Notes: generated by a model not told the origin, from the sequence alone. A stretch of DNA of 49,548 nucleotides from Bacillota bacterium (GCA_963169565.1 CAUJDI010000050.1:1-49548); one strand, 5' to 3'; counted from the first letter of the stretch, positions 42,055 to 49,548 are shown. Program-made: numbers and translations.

Positions 42055-42083
42055 TTGCGCAGGGAAAGGGAATGTGGTATCTT
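42055..42083 (+). promoter_or_regulatory. Promoter of rpmB
   Basis: TTGCGC (42055-42060), 17-bp spacer, TATCTT (42078-42083). Confidence 0.7.
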
Positions 42084-42090
42084 AACAAGG

Positions 42091-42130
42091 CTGTCACCGC
42101 GGAGACCTGACAGGGGCCCGCGCGAGACCT
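42091..42130 (+). promoter_or_regulatory. Possible structured leader of rpmB
   Basis: A CTGTCA/TGACAG stem (42091-42096 and 42108-42113) and a direct repeat GAGACCT (42102-42108 and 42124-42130) occupy the roughly 60-base leader. It may be a ribosomal-protein leader. Confidence 0.35.
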
Positions 42131-42148
42131 CGAACGGAGGGATAGGAA

Positions 42149-42367
42149 ATGGGAAATTTCTGTGAAGTTTGCGAACGGGGAACGATGAGCGGCCATAAGG
42201 TCAGCCATTCAAACCGCAAGAGCAACCGCGTCTGGGCGCCCAACGTCCAGCACGTGCGCGTGATGAAGGACGGCAGCCCCAGACGTCTGAACGTGTGCAC
42301 CCGCTGCCTGCGCAGCGGCAAGGTGCTGCGCGCGATGCCGAAAGCCTCCTCGGAAGCGCAGGCCTGA
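42149..42367 (+). CDS. rpmB: 50S ribosomal protein L28
   Basis: 72 residues. It is a structural protein of the large ribosomal subunit. It is the zinc-binding form, with CEVC (residues 5-8) and CTRC (about 51-54) pairs. The typical segments GHKVSHSNRKSNRVWAPNVQ and LRSGKV are present. GGAGGG lies 7 bp before the ATG. A terminator separates it from ychF. Confidence 0.95.
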   Translation: MGNFCEVCERGTMSGHKVSHSNRKSNRVWAPNVQHVRVMKDGSPRRLNVCTRCLRSGKVLRAMPKASSEAQA

Positions 42368-42383
42368 GCCGTTTTCGCACAAC

Positions 42384-42413
42384 AGCCGCTCCGGTTTTTC
42401 CGGGGCGGCTTTT
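42384..42413 (+). terminator. Terminator of rpmB
   Basis: AGCCGC-t-CCGG, loop of T residues, CCGG-g-GCGGCT, then TTT, located 17 bp after the rpmB stop. Confidence 0.8.
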
Positions 42414-42429
42414 GAATTGCCGCGGTTCA

Positions 42430-42458
42430 TTGCGGAACACTCGCATACCCGTTATAAT
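42430..42458 (+). promoter_or_regulatory. Promoter of ychF
   Basis: TTGCGG (42430-42435), 17-bp spacer, TATAAT (42453-42458), 27 bp before the start. Confidence 0.8.
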
Positions 42459-42485
42459 GGGCGGGAAATTGGAGGCGAAGAGCTG

Positions 42486-43583
42486 ATGAAACTGGGTATC
42501 GTCGGATTGCCCAACGTAGGCAAGAGCACGCTGTTCAACGCGATCACCAACGCGGGCGCGCAGGCGGCCAACTATCCCTTCTGCACCATCGAGCCCAACA
42601 CCGGCGTGGTCGCGGTGCTGGATGCGCGGGTCAAAGGGCTTGCGGAGATGTATCACCCCAAAAAGACTACCTATGCCTCGGTCGAGTTTGTGGACATCGC
42701 GGGGCTGGTCCGCGGCGCCAGCAAAGGCGAGGGGCTGGGCAACCGCTTCCTCTCCCACATCAGGGAGGTGGACGCCCTGGTGCACGTGGTGCGCTGCTTT
42801 GAGGACGCGAACGTGGTGCACGTGGACGGCGGCGTGGATCCGCTTCGCGACATGGAGACCATCGGGATCGAGCTGATCCTGGCGGACATGGACACAGTGG
42901 CCAGGCGCGGGGAGAAGGCGCGCAAGATGTTCAAGACCGGGGACAGGAAGTTTGAGGAGGAGGCCGCGGTCGCGGACAAGCTTCTGGCTGTGCTGGAAGG
43001 GGAGAAACCCGCCCGGCTCTGCGCGCTCACCCCGGAAGAGAAGGAGATCGCGGACGGCTGGTTCCTGCTGACAGACAAGCCCGTCATCTACGCCGCCAAC
43101 ATCGCCGAGGACGATGTCAGCAAGGATCCTCAGACCCTGCCCCTTGTCAGAAAGGTGATGGAACGGGCGGCGGGGGAGCATGCCGAGGTGATCGTCATCA
43201 GCGCCAAAATCGAAGAGGAGATCGCCGGACTGCCGGAGGAGGAAAAGAAGCTGTTCCTCAGCGAACTGGGCATCGGGGAGAGCGGGCTGGACAGGCTGAT
43301 CCACGCCAGCTACCGGCTCCTGGGCCTGATCTCCTTCCTCACCGCGGGGGAGGATGAGTGCCGCGCTTGGACCATCAAGGCCGGGACCAAGGCCCCGCAG
43401 GCGGCGGGAAAGATCCATACCGACTTTGAACGCGGCTTCATCCGTGCGGAAGTCGTCCCCTATGAGTCGCTCCTGCGCCTGGGCGGGATGACCCACTGCC
43501 GGGAGAAGGGTCTGGTGCGCAGCGAGGGAAAGGATTATGTGATGCAGGACGGCGACGTGACGCTGTTCCGCTTCAACGTATAG
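42486..43583 (+). CDS. ychF: YchF (OLA1-like) ribosome-associated ATPase
   Basis: 365 residues. The Obg-family nucleotide-binding domain has G1 GLPNVGKST, G3 DIAGLVRGASKGEGLG and a YchF-type NIAED in place of the usual NKxD, explaining ATP preference. A coiled-coil insertion (about 130-200) and a C-terminal TGS domain ending in MQDGDVTLFRFNV complete the family pattern. The ATG at 42486 has GGAGG upstream. It is followed 2 bp later by the ATP-grasp gene. Confidence 0.95.
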   Translation: MKLGIVGLPNVGKSTLFNAITNAGAQAANYPFCTIEPNTGVVAVLDARVKGLAEMYHPKKTTYASVEFVDIAGLVRGASKGEGLGNRFLSHIREVDALVHVVRCFEDANVVHVDGGVDPLRDMETIGIELILADMDTVARRGEKARKMFKTGDRKFEEEAAVADKLLAVLEGEKPARLCALTPEEKEIADGWFLLTDKPVIYAANIAEDDVSKDPQTLPLVRKVMERAAGEHAEVIVISAKIEEEIAGLPEEEKKLFLSELGIGESGLDRLIHASYRLLGLISFLTAGEDECRAWTIKAGTKAPQAAGKIHTDFERGFIRAEVVPYESLLRLGGMTHCREKGLVRSEGKDYVMQDGDVTLFRFNV

Positions 43584-43585
43584 CG

Positions 43586-44593
43586 ATGAACAGGATCCTG
43601 TTTTTTCTCAGGCGTCTGATGAGGATGGACTTCAGCCGCTTCAGCGGGGTCTTCAGGGAGCTGAGGGAAAGTACCGGAAAGAACTCCGCGCTGCTTCTGC
43701 TGGACCTGCTCTGGTGCGGCGTACGCTACAACGCCGGGTATATGGACTACAAGATCGCGCGGATGGACCGGCTCAACGCCTCCCAGCGAAGGACCGTCAT
43801 CACCCGCGGCATCAGCAACGGCATCGTGAAGCGCATGAACGACAAGGCATACTGGCGCTATTTTGACGACAAGTGCGTCTTTAACGAAACCTTCGCCAAA
43901 TGGGTGAAGCGCGGCTGGATCAGGGCGGACGCAAGCCTGACGGCCGAGGCGCTGGCCGTCTTCTGCCGGGGCAAGGGCCCGCTGTTTGTCAAGCCGCTCG
44001 AGGGCTCCAGCGGCGTGGGCGTGGAGCGCGTGGAACCGGAGGATTTCGCCGACAGCGCCGCCTTTCTCGGCCGGCTGAAGGGGAAAGGCGACTGCATCGT
44101 TGAGGAGACCGTCGTGCAGCATGAGGAAATGGCAAGGCTGTATCCCGGGAGCGTGAACACGGTCCGGATCGCGACCCTGCTGGGCGACAAGGCGGAGGGG
44201 ATCGTGTACGCCTTCCTGCGCATCGGCAACGGCAGGGTGATGGACAACATCGACGCGGGCGGGATGGCCGCGCGGGTCGATCTTCAGACCGGGACGCTCA
44301 ACTCCGTCGCCGCGGACAAGAAGGGGCGCGAGTACGCCCGTCACCCGCTGACAGACACGCAGATCCCCGGCTTTCAGGTGCCCTATTTTGAGGAGGCCAA
44401 GGCGATGTGTCTGGAAGCCATGCGCGTGGTGCCCCAGGTGCGTTTTGTTGCCTGGGACGTGGCGATCACCCGGGACGGGCCGCTGCTGATCGAGGGCAAT
44501 TCCTTCCCCAGCCACGCCGTGCCGCAGTTCGCCGCGCATTATCCCGACGGCATCGGCATCATGCCGGAGTTCGGGCGGTTCATCACCCTTTAG
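43586..44593 (+). CDS. ATP-grasp protein (sugar-transfer-associated ATPgrasp_ST-like)
   Basis: 335 residues. ATP-grasp features are FVKPLEGSSGVGV (phosphate loop and lysine), IVEETVVQHEEM (hinge), and the metal-site end WDVAITRDGPLLIEGNSFPS. The best match is the ATPgrasp_ST group, which is found near polysaccharide genes and is predicted to ligate or attach amino-acid- or sugar-like groups. Its substrate is unknown. It starts 2 bp after ychF without a strong own ribosome-binding site, so translation is coupled. The pairing with a translation factor may be only for expression. Confidence 0.8.
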   Translation: MNRILFFLRRLMRMDFSRFSGVFRELRESTGKNSALLLLDLLWCGVRYNAGYMDYKIARMDRLNASQRRTVITRGISNGIVKRMNDKAYWRYFDDKCVFNETFAKWVKRGWIRADASLTAEALAVFCRGKGPLFVKPLEGSSGVGVERVEPEDFADSAAFLGRLKGKGDCIVEETVVQHEEMARLYPGSVNTVRIATLLGDKAEGIVYAFLRIGNGRVMDNIDAGGMAARVDLQTGTLNSVAADKKGREYARHPLTDTQIPGFQVPYFEEAKAMCLEAMRVVPQVRFVAWDVAITRDGPLLIEGNSFPSHAVPQFAAHYPDGIGIMPEFGRFITL

Positions 44594-44665
44594 CCCTATG
44601 GATGAAAACGGGCCCCTGTTTCGTTAGGTGCTTGAAGGAATCGACGCCAAAAGGAGCTGGACAGG

Positions 44666-46090
44666 ATGGATCTGATCAAAACCCTGCTGGTCTACATGAC
44701 CGTTCTTCTTACTTCCTCCACGGCCCTCGCCCCGGCCCTGACACCCATACCCACCGTCAATCCCACCCCCGTGCCGGTGGTGACGGTGACGCCGGCACCG
44801 GTCTTCACCCCCTACGTGCCCGTACCGACGTTTGCGCCCACCGCGACCCCGATCCTGACGACCCTTTACGTCGGGGACAGGGGCGAGAACGTGCGGATCA
44901 TGCAGACGCGGCTGAAGGAACTGGGCTATCTGACGGGCGCGGTCGACGGCGTCTTCGGTCAGGGGACTTTGCGCGCGGTGAGGCGTTTCCAGACATACAA
45001 CAACCTTGCCGTTGACGGCATCGCGGGGAGGCAGACCCTCAGCAAGCTTTATTATGACCCGAACGTGGTGTTCGCGCCGGTCGACGTGACGCCGCCGCCC
45101 ACCGCAAGGCCCCCCGTCACGGCCAACATCCCTGTCTACTATATGAGCACGGCCGGCGAGCGGCTGTATACAGAGGTGCTGACCCTGTCCGAGGGGCGCA
45201 CCACCGTGCGCGCCAATTCCTCGCGCGTACCGCAGGGCTATCTTCTGACCGGCGCTTCCCAGGCGATGGTCACCGTGTCCTCCTCCGGGACCGTCAGCCC
45301 GGCTTCGGTCACCTTCACCTATTCTCTCCAGGCCACCACCCCCCCGGTCACCCCAACGCCTACACTGGCCCCCACGGCAGCGCCGACAATCACCGTTTCT
45401 CCAACGGTGACGCCCACCCTAACGCCGGTACCGACCACAGAACCGACGGTATCCCCCACATCGGAGCCGACAGCCGCACCGACGGCTGAACCGACCGCGG
45501 AGCCTACGGCTGAACCGACACCGGAGCCGACAGCGGAACCGACGCCCGAACCGACGGCAGAACCGACACCGGAGCCGACAGCGGAACCGACGCCTGAACC
45601 GACGGCCGAGCCGACCTCGACGCCCGCGGCGGAGGTGCCTTTCCTGCCGGACTATCAGACCCTGCGCTTCAGGGAGGGCGTCTACCCGGTATATTCGGGT
45701 CCGGGCGAGCACTATTACCGGGTGGAGAACGCCACCCTCGGCGGGGGCACCTGCAGGCTCTACGGCGCGGCCGGCGACTGGATCCTCATCGGATACGGCA
45801 CCACCGACGGCGGCTACCGCATCGGTTTCATCACCAAGGCCGCGCTGCCGGATGGCATCACCGCCGCGGAGCTGCTGCTGGCCTATGAGCCGCATACCCT
45901 GCTCTCCGATGCGCCGGTGAACAACGACCCCGTCATCTCGCCGGACCCCTTCGCCGAGCTGCCTGCCGGATCCACCGTCTATCTCCTGGCCTATTTCAGG
46001 GACAACGAGCGATACGTCTACGTTGAGGTGCCCGACTTCAGGGACGGCCAGCCGCTCCGCGGCTTCATCCGCGCGGACAGGCTGAACTGA
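44666..46090 (+). CDS. Secreted peptidoglycan-binding protein with Thr/Pro/Glu repeats
   Basis: 474 residues. A signal peptide (1 to about 22) and a Pro/Thr-rich linker are followed by a PG_binding_1 domain (about 70-130, GDRGENVRIMQTRLKELGYL to VDGIAGRQTL). Next come a beta domain (about 145-225), a long Thr-Pro/Glu-Ala linker (about 227-320) and a C-terminal SH3-like domain (about 330-400) plus another beta module. The linker DNA contains a 48-bp near-perfect duplication (45518-45565 and 45566-45613). AAGGAG precedes the ATG. It is probably a cell-wall protein spanning peptidoglycan; no enzyme domain is seen. Confidence 0.85.
   Translation: MDLIKTLLVYMTVLLTSSTALAPALTPIPTVNPTPVPVVTVTPAPVFTPYVPVPTFAPTATPILTTLYVGDRGENVRIMQTRLKELGYLTGAVDGVFGQGTLRAVRRFQTYNNLAVDGIAGRQTLSKLYYDPNVVFAPVDVTPPPTARPPVTANIPVYYMSTAGERLYTEVLTLSEGRTTVRANSSRVPQGYLLTGASQAMVTVSSSGTVSPASVTFTYSLQATTPPVTPTPTLAPTAAPTITVSPTVTPTLTPVPTTEPTVSPTSEPTAAPTAEPTAEPTAEPTPEPTAEPTPEPTAEPTPEPTAEPTPEPTAEPTSTPAAEVPFLPDYQTLRFREGVYPVYSGPGEHYYRVENATLGGGTCRLYGAAGDWILIGYGTTDGGYRIGFITKAALPDGITAAELLLAYEPHTLLSDAPVNNDPVISPDPFAELPAGSTVYLLAYFRDNERYVYVEVPDFRDGQPLRGFIRADRLN
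45518..45613 (+). repeat. Two tandem 48-bp repeats coding for the Thr-Pro-Glu-Ala linker
   Basis: The units begin with ACACCGGAGCCGACAGCG and differ at only a few third positions. They are built from 12-bp PTPE/PTAE sub-repeats, so copy number is expected to vary between strains. Confidence 0.85.
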
Positions 46091-46104
46091 GGTGAGCGCC
46101 ACTG

Positions 46105-46135
46105 CGCCGGGCGCATCAACGCGCCCGGCGTTTTT
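46105..46135 (+). terminator. Terminator of the peptidoglycan-binding protein gene
   Basis: CGCCGGGCGC (46105-46114), loop atcaac, GCGCCCGGCG (46121-46130), then TTTTT. Confidence 0.92.
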
Positions 46136-46160
46136 CTGTCCCTTTAAGAAATATGCGGAT

Positions 46161-46217
46161 CTTTAATCCTTCTTTAATGAGAAGGCCTCTTTTTCCTTAA
46201 TCTAATGGGGTTATGAT
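46161..46217 (+). promoter_or_regulatory. Activator-type promoter with 11-bp direct repeats
   Basis: CTTTAAT occurs at 46161-46167 and again at 46172-46178, an 11-bp period typical of OmpR/PhoB-family sites. Downstream lie a poor -35 (CTTTTT), a 17-bp spacer and TATGAT (46212-46217). An OmpR-family regulator is encoded 0.7 kb downstream and may bind here. Confidence 0.55.
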
Positions 46218-46255
46218 GCGATCGACCCGAAAGGGAAAACCAAGGAGGTAGGGAC

Positions 46256-46777
46256 ATGGAACATTTTGAGATGGTGGAAAAGCTCAGGCAGAAGGCCAAC
46301 GTGAGCTATGAGGAAGCCAAAGCCGCGCTGGAGGCCAGCGACTGGGACCTGCTGGACGCGCTGGTATACCTGGAGAGCCAGGGCAAGGTGAACGCGGAGA
46401 AGGGCGACAGCTTCACCACGAAGAAGGAGCCCCAGCCCAAGAAGCCCCAGGAGCAGGACCTGCGCGGCGCGTTCTCCCGCTTCTTCAGCTACGTCGGGGA
46501 ACTCATCAACAAGGCGAACAGCATCATCCTGGACGTCCGCAGGGGCGGGAAGATCATCCTGAGCATCCCGCTGAGCGTGCTCATCCTCCTGCTGATCTTC
46601 ATGTTCTGGTGGGTGGTGCCCCTGATGGTCATCGGCTTGTTCCTGGGCGCGCGCTACAGCTTCAGGGGCAGCAAGGCGGCTGATGGCGTCAACCGTGCGA
46701 TGGACAAGGCGGCCGAGACGGCGGAGAGCATCAAGTCCGGCATCAGGAAGGACGAGAGCGGCAATCCTGAGCAGTAA
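46256..46777 (+). CDS. UBA/TS-N-like and DUF4342 small membrane protein, paralogue 2
   Basis: 173 residues. The UBA-like N-terminus (MVEKLRQKANVSYEEAKAAL and EASDWDLLDALVYL) closely parallels the protein at 21379-21873. A charged linker leads to a DUF4342 core: VRRGGKIILSIPLSVLILLL, a membrane hairpin (about 98-130), and an amphipathic tail. The AAGGAGG site is ideally spaced. It lies upstream of a two-component system, possibly sharing its regulation. Function unknown. Confidence 0.82.
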   Translation: MEHFEMVEKLRQKANVSYEEAKAALEASDWDLLDALVYLESQGKVNAEKGDSFTTKKEPQPKKPQEQDLRGAFSRFFSYVGELINKANSIILDVRRGGKIILSIPLSVLILLLIFMFWWVVPLMVIGLFLGARYSFRGSKAADGVNRAMDKAAETAESIKSGIRKDESGNPEQ

Positions 46778-46798
46778 GGCATGACAGCAAGGGGTGAA

Positions 46799-46830
46799 AG
46801 GGGGCGATCAAGCCTCCTTTTGCCCTCTTT
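46799..46830 (+). terminator. Weak terminator candidate after the UBA/DUF4342 gene
   Basis: GGGGGC, 6-base loop, GCCTCC with one mismatch, then TTTT. Confidence 0.35.
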
Positions 46831-46833
46831 GGC

Positions 46834-46862
46834 TTGTTATGCGGCAAGAAAAGTGGCAGAAT
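46834..46862 (+). promoter_or_regulatory. Promoter candidate of the two-component operon
   Basis: TTGTTA (46834-46839), 17-bp spacer, CAGAAT (46857-46862), 35 bp before the start. Confidence 0.45.
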
Positions 46863-46897
46863 GAACGGTAAGCGGGCATAAGGGAGGCGAACAGGCT

Positions 46898-47593
46898 GTG
46901 CAGAAGATCCTACTGGTGGAGGACGAGCCCAACATCGCGAGATTCGTGGAGTTGGAGCTTTCGCATGAGGGCTATGAGGTCGTCAAGTCCGCCGACGGGC
47001 GGGCGGGCCTCGAACTGGCGGAAAAAGGTGGATTTGACCTTGTGCTGCTGGACATCATGCTGCCGGGCATCAGCGGGCTTGAGGTGCTGCGCCGCCTGCG
47101 CAGACAGAGCGAGGTGCCCGTCATCATGCTTACGGCCAGGGACGCGGTGACGGACAAGGTGACCGGCCTTGACATGGGGGCGGATGACTACATCACCAAA
47201 CCCTTCTCCATCGAGGAGCTGCTGGCCCGCATCCGCACCGCCCTTCGGAAGAAAGGTGCAAAGGCGCTGCCCCGGCTCTCCTTCGGACCCCTGGTCATGG
47301 ACATCGCCCGGCACACCGTGGAGGCGGACGGTGAGCCGGTGGAGCTCACAGGGCGTGAGTTCTCCCTGCTGCAGGCGCTGATGGAGAATCCCGGCATCGT
47401 GCTGAGCCGGGAGACGCTGATGGACCGTGTCTGGGGCTACAATTTTGTCGGGGAGACGAACCTGGTGGACGTATATATCCGCTACCTGCGCGCGAAGATC
47501 GCCGTGAAGACGCCCCGCCGGCTCATCCAGACCATCCGCGGGGTAGGGTATGTCCTGCGGGAGGAACCGGGCGACGCCTCCTGCGACGGCTGA
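46898..47593 (+). CDS. OmpR/PhoB-family response regulator
   Basis: 231 residues. The receiver domain has the acidic pair Glu8/Asp9, phospho-acceptor Asp52 (LLDIMLPGISG) and the ITKPFS lysine. It is followed by a winged-helix DNA-binding domain (about 130-225, ELTGREFSLLQALMENPGIV and VDVYIRYLRAKI). The start is GTG at 46898 with GGGAGG ten bases upstream. The kinase gene follows after 32 bp. The target genes are not known; autoregulation and control of the DUF4342 gene are plausible. Confidence 0.93.
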   Translation: MQKILLVEDEPNIARFVELELSHEGYEVVKSADGRAGLELAEKGGFDLVLLDIMLPGISGLEVLRRLRRQSEVPVIMLTARDAVTDKVTGLDMGADDYITKPFSIEELLARIRTALRKKGAKALPRLSFGPLVMDIARHTVEADGEPVELTGREFSLLQALMENPGIVLSRETLMDRVWGYNFVGETNLVDVYIRYLRAKIAVKTPRRLIQTIRGVGYVLREEPGDASCDG

Positions 47594-47625
47594 GCGCGGC
47601 ATGGGTTTTTCGGGGAGTTGAATGA

Positions 47626-48963
47626 ATGGCAAAGAGGATGAAGCAGCAGGCGGCTGACAACAGGCGGATGCATTCCATCGCCCTGCGGATATCGCGGGGA
47701 TACCTGATGCGCCTTGTGTTCACCCTGTTGGCGGTCAACATCCTCCTGACCGCGATGGGCCTTGTGTTCGGCGCGTTCAGCCTGGAGAAGTCCGCGCTTG
47801 GGGATGCCTGGCAAATGAACCTAAAACGTAGCGTCGCCTTGCAGTCAGACCTGCCCATCCCGCAGCGGATACAGACCCTTGAATACAGCTTCAGTCTCAT
47901 GGATGGGGAGACGCACCGTGTGCTCATCGGCCCGGCGTTGCGCAACGCCGCCTTCGCGCTGCTGGTTTTGTTCTCTGCGGAGGGCCTGATGGTCTGGCTC
48001 CAGCACCGAGGCGGCAAGCGCCGGGTCAAAAGGCTGATGGATCCGCTGCGGCAGATGGCGATGACCGCGCAGGAGCTGAGCCGGACGGGCTTTGACGAAT
48101 CGAAGGTCCATACGCTGGAGGAGGCGATCGACAGGCTCAGCGTCCAGTCCCCCGGGGCGAAGCTGGTGACCGGAGACAGCGAGCTGTCCGGCCTGGAGGA
48201 GGCCGTCAACAACCTGATGAACCGCATGCACGAGTCCTACCGCCAGCAGATCCGTTTCGTGTCCGACGCCTCCCACGAGCTGCGCACACCCATCGCGGTC
48301 ATCCGCGGCTACGCTGACCTGCTCACCCGCTGGGGCAAGGAGGACCGGAAGGTGATGGACGAGTCGGTCAAGGCCATCCGGGACGAGGCGGACAACATGC
48401 AGCACCTGGTGGAGCAGCTGCTCTTCCTGGCCCGCGGGGACGCCGGGCGCACGCCCTTCACCCCGGCCCGGGTGGACCTTGCGGAGCTGGCGGGGGAAGC
48501 GTATGACGAGTACAACCTAATCAGCAAGGACCACCTCTGGCGCAACCGCAGCGAGGGCAGCGTGCCCGCCTGGGGGGATGAGGCCATGCTCAAGCAGGTC
48601 CTTCGCGTGCTGGCGGACAACGCGGTCAAGTTCTCCCCGCCGGGCTCGGTCATCACCCTGCGCGCTTTCAACAATGAACAGGGCATGGCCTGCCTGAGCG
48701 TGCAGGACAACGGCGCGGGCATCCCCGCCGCGGACCTGCCCCACGTGTTTGAGCGCTTTTACCGCGCCGACCCCGCCCGCGTGAAGGGCGGGGCCGGCCT
48801 GGGGCTGTCCATCGCCAAGTGGATCATCGACCGCCACAGCGGGCACATCGACATCTTCTCCAGCGAGGGCGTCGGCACCCGCTTCACCATCACCCTCCCC
48901 CCCGCGCCGGAGAAGGCGGAGGAGAAGGAAGTTGAGCCGGTTTTGGCAGGCGGGACGGATTAA
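47626..48963 (+). CDS. Membrane sensor histidine kinase
   Basis: 445 residues. Two membrane helices (about 29-51 and 106-125) flank a short extracellular loop of about 55 residues. A HAMP-like linker is followed by the H-box SDASHELRTPIAV with phosphorylated His217, N-box LADNAVKFSPPGS, G1 QDNGAGIP and G2 GGAGLGLSIAK. It forms a two-component pair with the preceding regulator. The small sensor loop suggests sensing within the membrane or through a partner protein. Confidence 0.93.
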   Translation: MAKRMKQQAADNRRMHSIALRISRGYLMRLVFTLLAVNILLTAMGLVFGAFSLEKSALGDAWQMNLKRSVALQSDLPIPQRIQTLEYSFSLMDGETHRVLIGPALRNAAFALLVLFSAEGLMVWLQHRGGKRRVKRLMDPLRQMAMTAQELSRTGFDESKVHTLEEAIDRLSVQSPGAKLVTGDSELSGLEEAVNNLMNRMHESYRQQIRFVSDASHELRTPIAVIRGYADLLTRWGKEDRKVMDESVKAIRDEADNMQHLVEQLLFLARGDAGRTPFTPARVDLAELAGEAYDEYNLISKDHLWRNRSEGSVPAWGDEAMLKQVLRVLADNAVKFSPPGSVITLRAFNNEQGMACLSVQDNGAGIPAADLPHVFERFYRADPARVKGGAGLGLSIAKWIIDRHSGHIDIFSSEGVGTRFTITLPPAPEKAEEKEVEPVLAGGTD

Positions 48964-49000
48964 GGTACTGTCAAGATTTATGTACAAATTTTCGGAAACC
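48964..49000. mobile_element. Possible lone IS256-type insertion sequence end
   Basis: Immediately after the kinase stop lies GGTACTGTCAAGATTTATG followed by TACAAATTTT, similar from memory to terminal repeats of mutator-type (IS256) elements. No transposase frame or opposite end was found in the window. If real, it is a relic. Confidence 0.4.
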
Positions 49001-49178
49001 ATTGAGTCGACTGTCAGCTGACAGCCGGTTAGCTGAGGATATTGGTGTCAGGCTGCGAATCGTTCACTATAGATCCGACAACGTAAATAAAGGTCCGGCC
49101 GAGCTTTACGGCGATGCAGGTGGCGTAGGTGAAGTCCTGCGGCTTGCGTGGCGTGAGGGTGGGTATGTCGACCAAATC

Positions 49179-49548
49179 TTACGGGATGGGGGTCACACCC
49201 GCGAATGCGGCTGTGACGTCGATCACAAACGCTTTGACATTGCCGTCAGTGGCCAGCAGTTCAAAGATCGGGCCCAGGGTGTACTGGTTGAACCCATCAG
49301 GGTTCTGGCCGAAGTACCAGTTGAAGTTGCCGCCGCGGGCGTTCGCTTCGACCAGAGCCTTGGAGAACTGACCGGTGGGCAGGGGCCTGACGGACTTGAA
49401 GGCGGGTACCATGCCGGCCTCGGCGACCATGTAGTTCGCACCGTCCTCGGACAGGGCCATGTAGTTGAGGAAATCAACGGCAGCCTTCTGCTGCTCGGGA
49501 GTGGCCTTGGCGTTGACCACGAACCAGGACGGGGCGGCCATGTACAGG
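49179..49548 (-). CDS. Extracellular solute-binding protein (carbohydrate type), 3' end only
   Basis: About 122 C-terminal residues of a family 1-like solute-binding protein whose gene continues beyond the right edge. The ATG at 49541 is internal. The segment NAKATPEQQKAAVDFLNYMA, then GANYMVAEAGMVPAFKSV, is typical of sugar ABC-transporter binding proteins near the C-terminus. Stop codon TAA at 49179-49181. Cargo and operon partners lie outside the window. Confidence 0.8.
   Translation of the reverse strand, partial: LYMAAPSWFVVNAKATPEQQKAAVDFLNYMALSEDGANYMVAEAGMVPAFKSVRPLPTGQFSKALVEANARGGNFNWYFGQNPDGFNQYTLGPIFELLATDGNVKAFVIDVTAAFAGVTPIP

Noticed and set aside
41882-42085. 67-residue plus-strand frame upstream of rpmB
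   Set aside because: It covers the minus-strand promoter of the GGDEF/HD-GYP gene and the rpmB promoter, lacks a ribosome-binding site and resembles nothing known.
45470-45613. Regular short repeats that could suggest a CRISPR-like array
   Set aside because: They are in-frame 12-bp codon repeats for a Thr-Pro-Glu-Ala linker with no spacers.

Overview
The window looks like a chromosomal segment of a fairly high-G+C member of the Firmicutes, class Clostridia. The evidence is a whiA/murB cluster, a PadR/HAAS module, AzlCD, an LytS-type 5TM sensor, strong AGGAGG ribosome-binding sites, sigma-A-type promoters (TTGACA, 17 bp, TATAAT) and no outer-membrane genes. A Christensenellales-like gut or anaerobic lineage is my best guess, but this is inference only. 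I saw no rRNA, tRNA, CRISPR array, prophage or intact insertion sequence.

Layout. 1-3583: an osmoprotectant ABC importer in the order SBP (cut at the left edge), large permease, ATPase, small permease, as in the E. coli osmF-yehYXW operon. 3761-8817 (minus): a visibly A+T-richer two-gene operon. It encodes a metallo-beta-lactamase-fold / degenerate GGDEF / REC-like protein and a HEAT-repeat membrane glycosyltransferase, and it is the best candidate here for an undescribed regulatory system. 9306-10668 (minus): PadR repressor plus HAAS-DUF4097 protein. 10851-13097: RluB-like pseudouridine synthase, MnmM-like tRNA methyltransferase, TIM-barrel isomerase. 13182-14096: serine acetyltransferase. 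14343-17147: a 934-residue secreted WG-repeat protein. 17295-18269 (minus): D-2-hydroxyacid dehydrogenase.

18457-21044: a tandem P-II-like protein followed by a DUF1538 membrane protein with its own P-II-like tail, a second candidate system in which a putative channel or transporter would be paired with three P-II-like domains. 21379-23568: a UBA/DUF4342 membrane protein, a secreted protein and a second TIM-barrel enzyme. 23759-25455: AzlC-AzlD-DUF554. 25534-28938 (minus): a VanY-like protein lacking its zinc ligands, then the murB-whiA-HPr operon, whose HPr has Thr15 instead of His15 but keeps Ser46, as in Crh. 29018-31925 (minus): alpha/beta hydrolase, condensation-domain acyltransferase and DUF6320 zinc-ribbon membrane protein.

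32145-33569: pyruvate kinase. 33773-38194: MoxR, DUF58 and TgpA-like transglutaminase. 38233-41742 (minus): a five-PAS GGDEF/HD-GYP cyclic-di-GMP enzyme. 42149-44593: ribosomal protein L28, YchF and an ATP-grasp protein. 44666-46090: a secreted peptidoglycan-binding protein. 46256-48963: a second UBA/DUF4342 protein, then an OmpR-type response regulator and a sensor kinase. The right edge holds a possible lone IS256-type end and the 3' end of a sugar-type solute-binding protein gene. Envelope and surface functions (exopolysaccharide synthesis, cell-wall precursors, peptidoglycan binding, transglutaminase, two-component and cyclic-di-GMP signalling) dominate the window.
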